Source of the DNA: Carposina sasakii
Lineage: Eukaryota > Arthropoda > Insecta > Lepidoptera > Carposinidae
Assembly: GCA_014607495.2 (NCBI GenBank)
Contig: CP053167.1
Coordinates: forward strand, 8,370,001 to 8,434,000
Length of the DNA stretch: 64,000 nucleotides
Reading direction: 5' to 3'
This document shows positions 63,521 through 64,000 of this stretch, one piece after another. The position numbers and the translations under genes are program-made. Within the stretch, counting starts at the first letter, position 1. Each line of letters starts with the position of its first letter. The notes beneath the pieces are model-generated. The model did no database searches. It saw only the letters and a program-made list of their open reading frames with translations, and had not been told where the DNA came from.

Positions 63521-63544
63521 TGGCCACAACCGGGTCACTTGCCC
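63521..63544 (-). repeat. Right terminal inverted repeat of the pogo-type element
   Basis: Reverse complement reads GGGCAAGTGACCCGGTTGTG + GCCA; followed by TA. Confidence 0.9.
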
Positions 63545-63704
63545 TACTTTGTTTTGTACCTGAGTATACATTTATTGTTAATGTTTTACTTAGCATATAA
63601 CATTTAGTAAGTAATATAGACTGTTATTTAGGCATTGATCTAGTATTTCATGCAATAATCTCGATGTTCCAGAGTACTTATGAAAGTTCCTTGGTGAACA
63701 TTGC

Positions 63705-63870
63705 AAAGTGTGTCTGTGTGTGTAAGCGTAGACGTCAAGCGGTGTGTCCTGTCTTATACAGTTCCATACATTACAACTCAGAGGTACGTATACGTCTACG
63801 CTTACGTGTACGCATACGCCCGGTGTGCTCAAGGCTTAATTCCAGTCTCAACTAAAAGCAACAGGCGTTT
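63705..63870 (+). repeat. TG-rich cassette ending 'agcaacaggcgtt', copy 3
   Basis: 'gtgtgtctgtgtgtgtaagc' to 'aaaagcaacaggcgtttatt'. It contains an exact 13-bp inverted pair TAAGCGTAGACGT / ACGTCTACGCTTA (63,723 and 63,792). Frames on both strands are simple-sequence artefacts. Confidence 0.4.
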
Positions 63871-64000
63871 ATTGCCTGAAGTTTCCTTTATATTGTGCTT
63901 TCGTGCGATATGAAGTCGCTTTGATAAAACAATCGTACTAAAAGTATATGAAGACGGATGTTTAGTAGGAATAGGTATGAACTATTTTACGCATCGTAAC

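Larger units (their letters stand above)
59528..63544 (-). mobile_element. Complete pogo-type DNA transposon (4.0 kb)
   Basis: Terminal inverted repeats of 24 bp (59,528-59,551 and 63,521-63,544; 22 identical) lie between TA dinucleotides (59,526-59,527; 63,545-63,546), the target of the Tc1/mariner-pogo superfamily. Inside are one intact 879-aa transposase, long flanks of 797 and 532 bp, and several TGGCCA-type subterminal motifs. Nothing by eye prevents it from being active. Confidence 0.9.

Noticed and set aside
63590..63913. Overlapping short frames with VCVCV and RVRIR repeats
   Set aside because: Produced by TG-rich and TACG-rich simple sequence, in all frames.

Overview
This is an AT-rich, gene-poor, transposon-dense stretch of an animal nuclear genome, most likely a moth or butterfly. 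The grounds are: a metazoan tRNA-Leu gene with a Pol III terminator; two exons of a synaptotagmin-like gene with GT/AG splice sites; a full BEL/Pao retrotransposon; and many dispersed repeats of kinds I know from lepidopteran genomes (RTE-type tails reading 'cagcctattgcagtccactg', tRNA-headed SINE-like units, long-TIR MITEs, and a repeat carrying 'gactccgtccgcgtgga'). The species cannot be named from this window.

Layout. 1-1,880: repeat fragments. About 1,880-7,052: a nearly full-length two-ORF non-LTR retrotransposon (ORF1 intact; ORF2 endonuclease-RT broken by one frameshift directly after the catalytic FADD motif) ending in simple repeats, followed by a tandem dimer of a tRNA-like SINE unit and a deleted RTE fragment. 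9,354-12,126: two consecutive exons of a synaptotagmin C2B domain. Their shared intron holds a PIF1-helicase remnant and an almost perfect 564-bp inverted repeat. 12,127-19,149: AT-rich non-coding DNA with MITEs and a possible further exon near 15,213. 19,150-25,292: a BEL/Pao element (minus strand) with LTRs that look identical, one uninterrupted 1,767-aa gag-pol ORF and a tRNA-Tyr primer-binding site. 25,293-48,452: almost pure repeat mosaic (MITEs, SINEs, LINE tails, foldbacks). 48,453-50,657: a compact non-autonomous LTR element (475-bp LTRs, 4-bp target duplication, tRNA-Leu PBS) with a single odd 433-aa ORF. 53,082-53,163: tRNA-Leu(AAG), minus strand. 53,860-58,940: more MITEs and foldbacks. 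59,528-63,544: a complete pogo-type DNA transposon (TA target site, 24-bp TIRs, one intact 879-aa DDD transposase, probable 5'UTR intron).

Apart from the synaptotagmin-like gene and the tRNA, no host gene is supported. The coding regions that are present work for the elements themselves: replication of the LINE, BEL and LTR elements by reverse transcription, and cut-and-paste for the pogo-type element, whose transposase-like machinery could in principle also mobilise TA-flanked MITEs. The most interesting structures are the near-perfect intronic hairpin, the chimeric mini-LTR element, and the apparently intact BEL/Pao and pogo-type elements.
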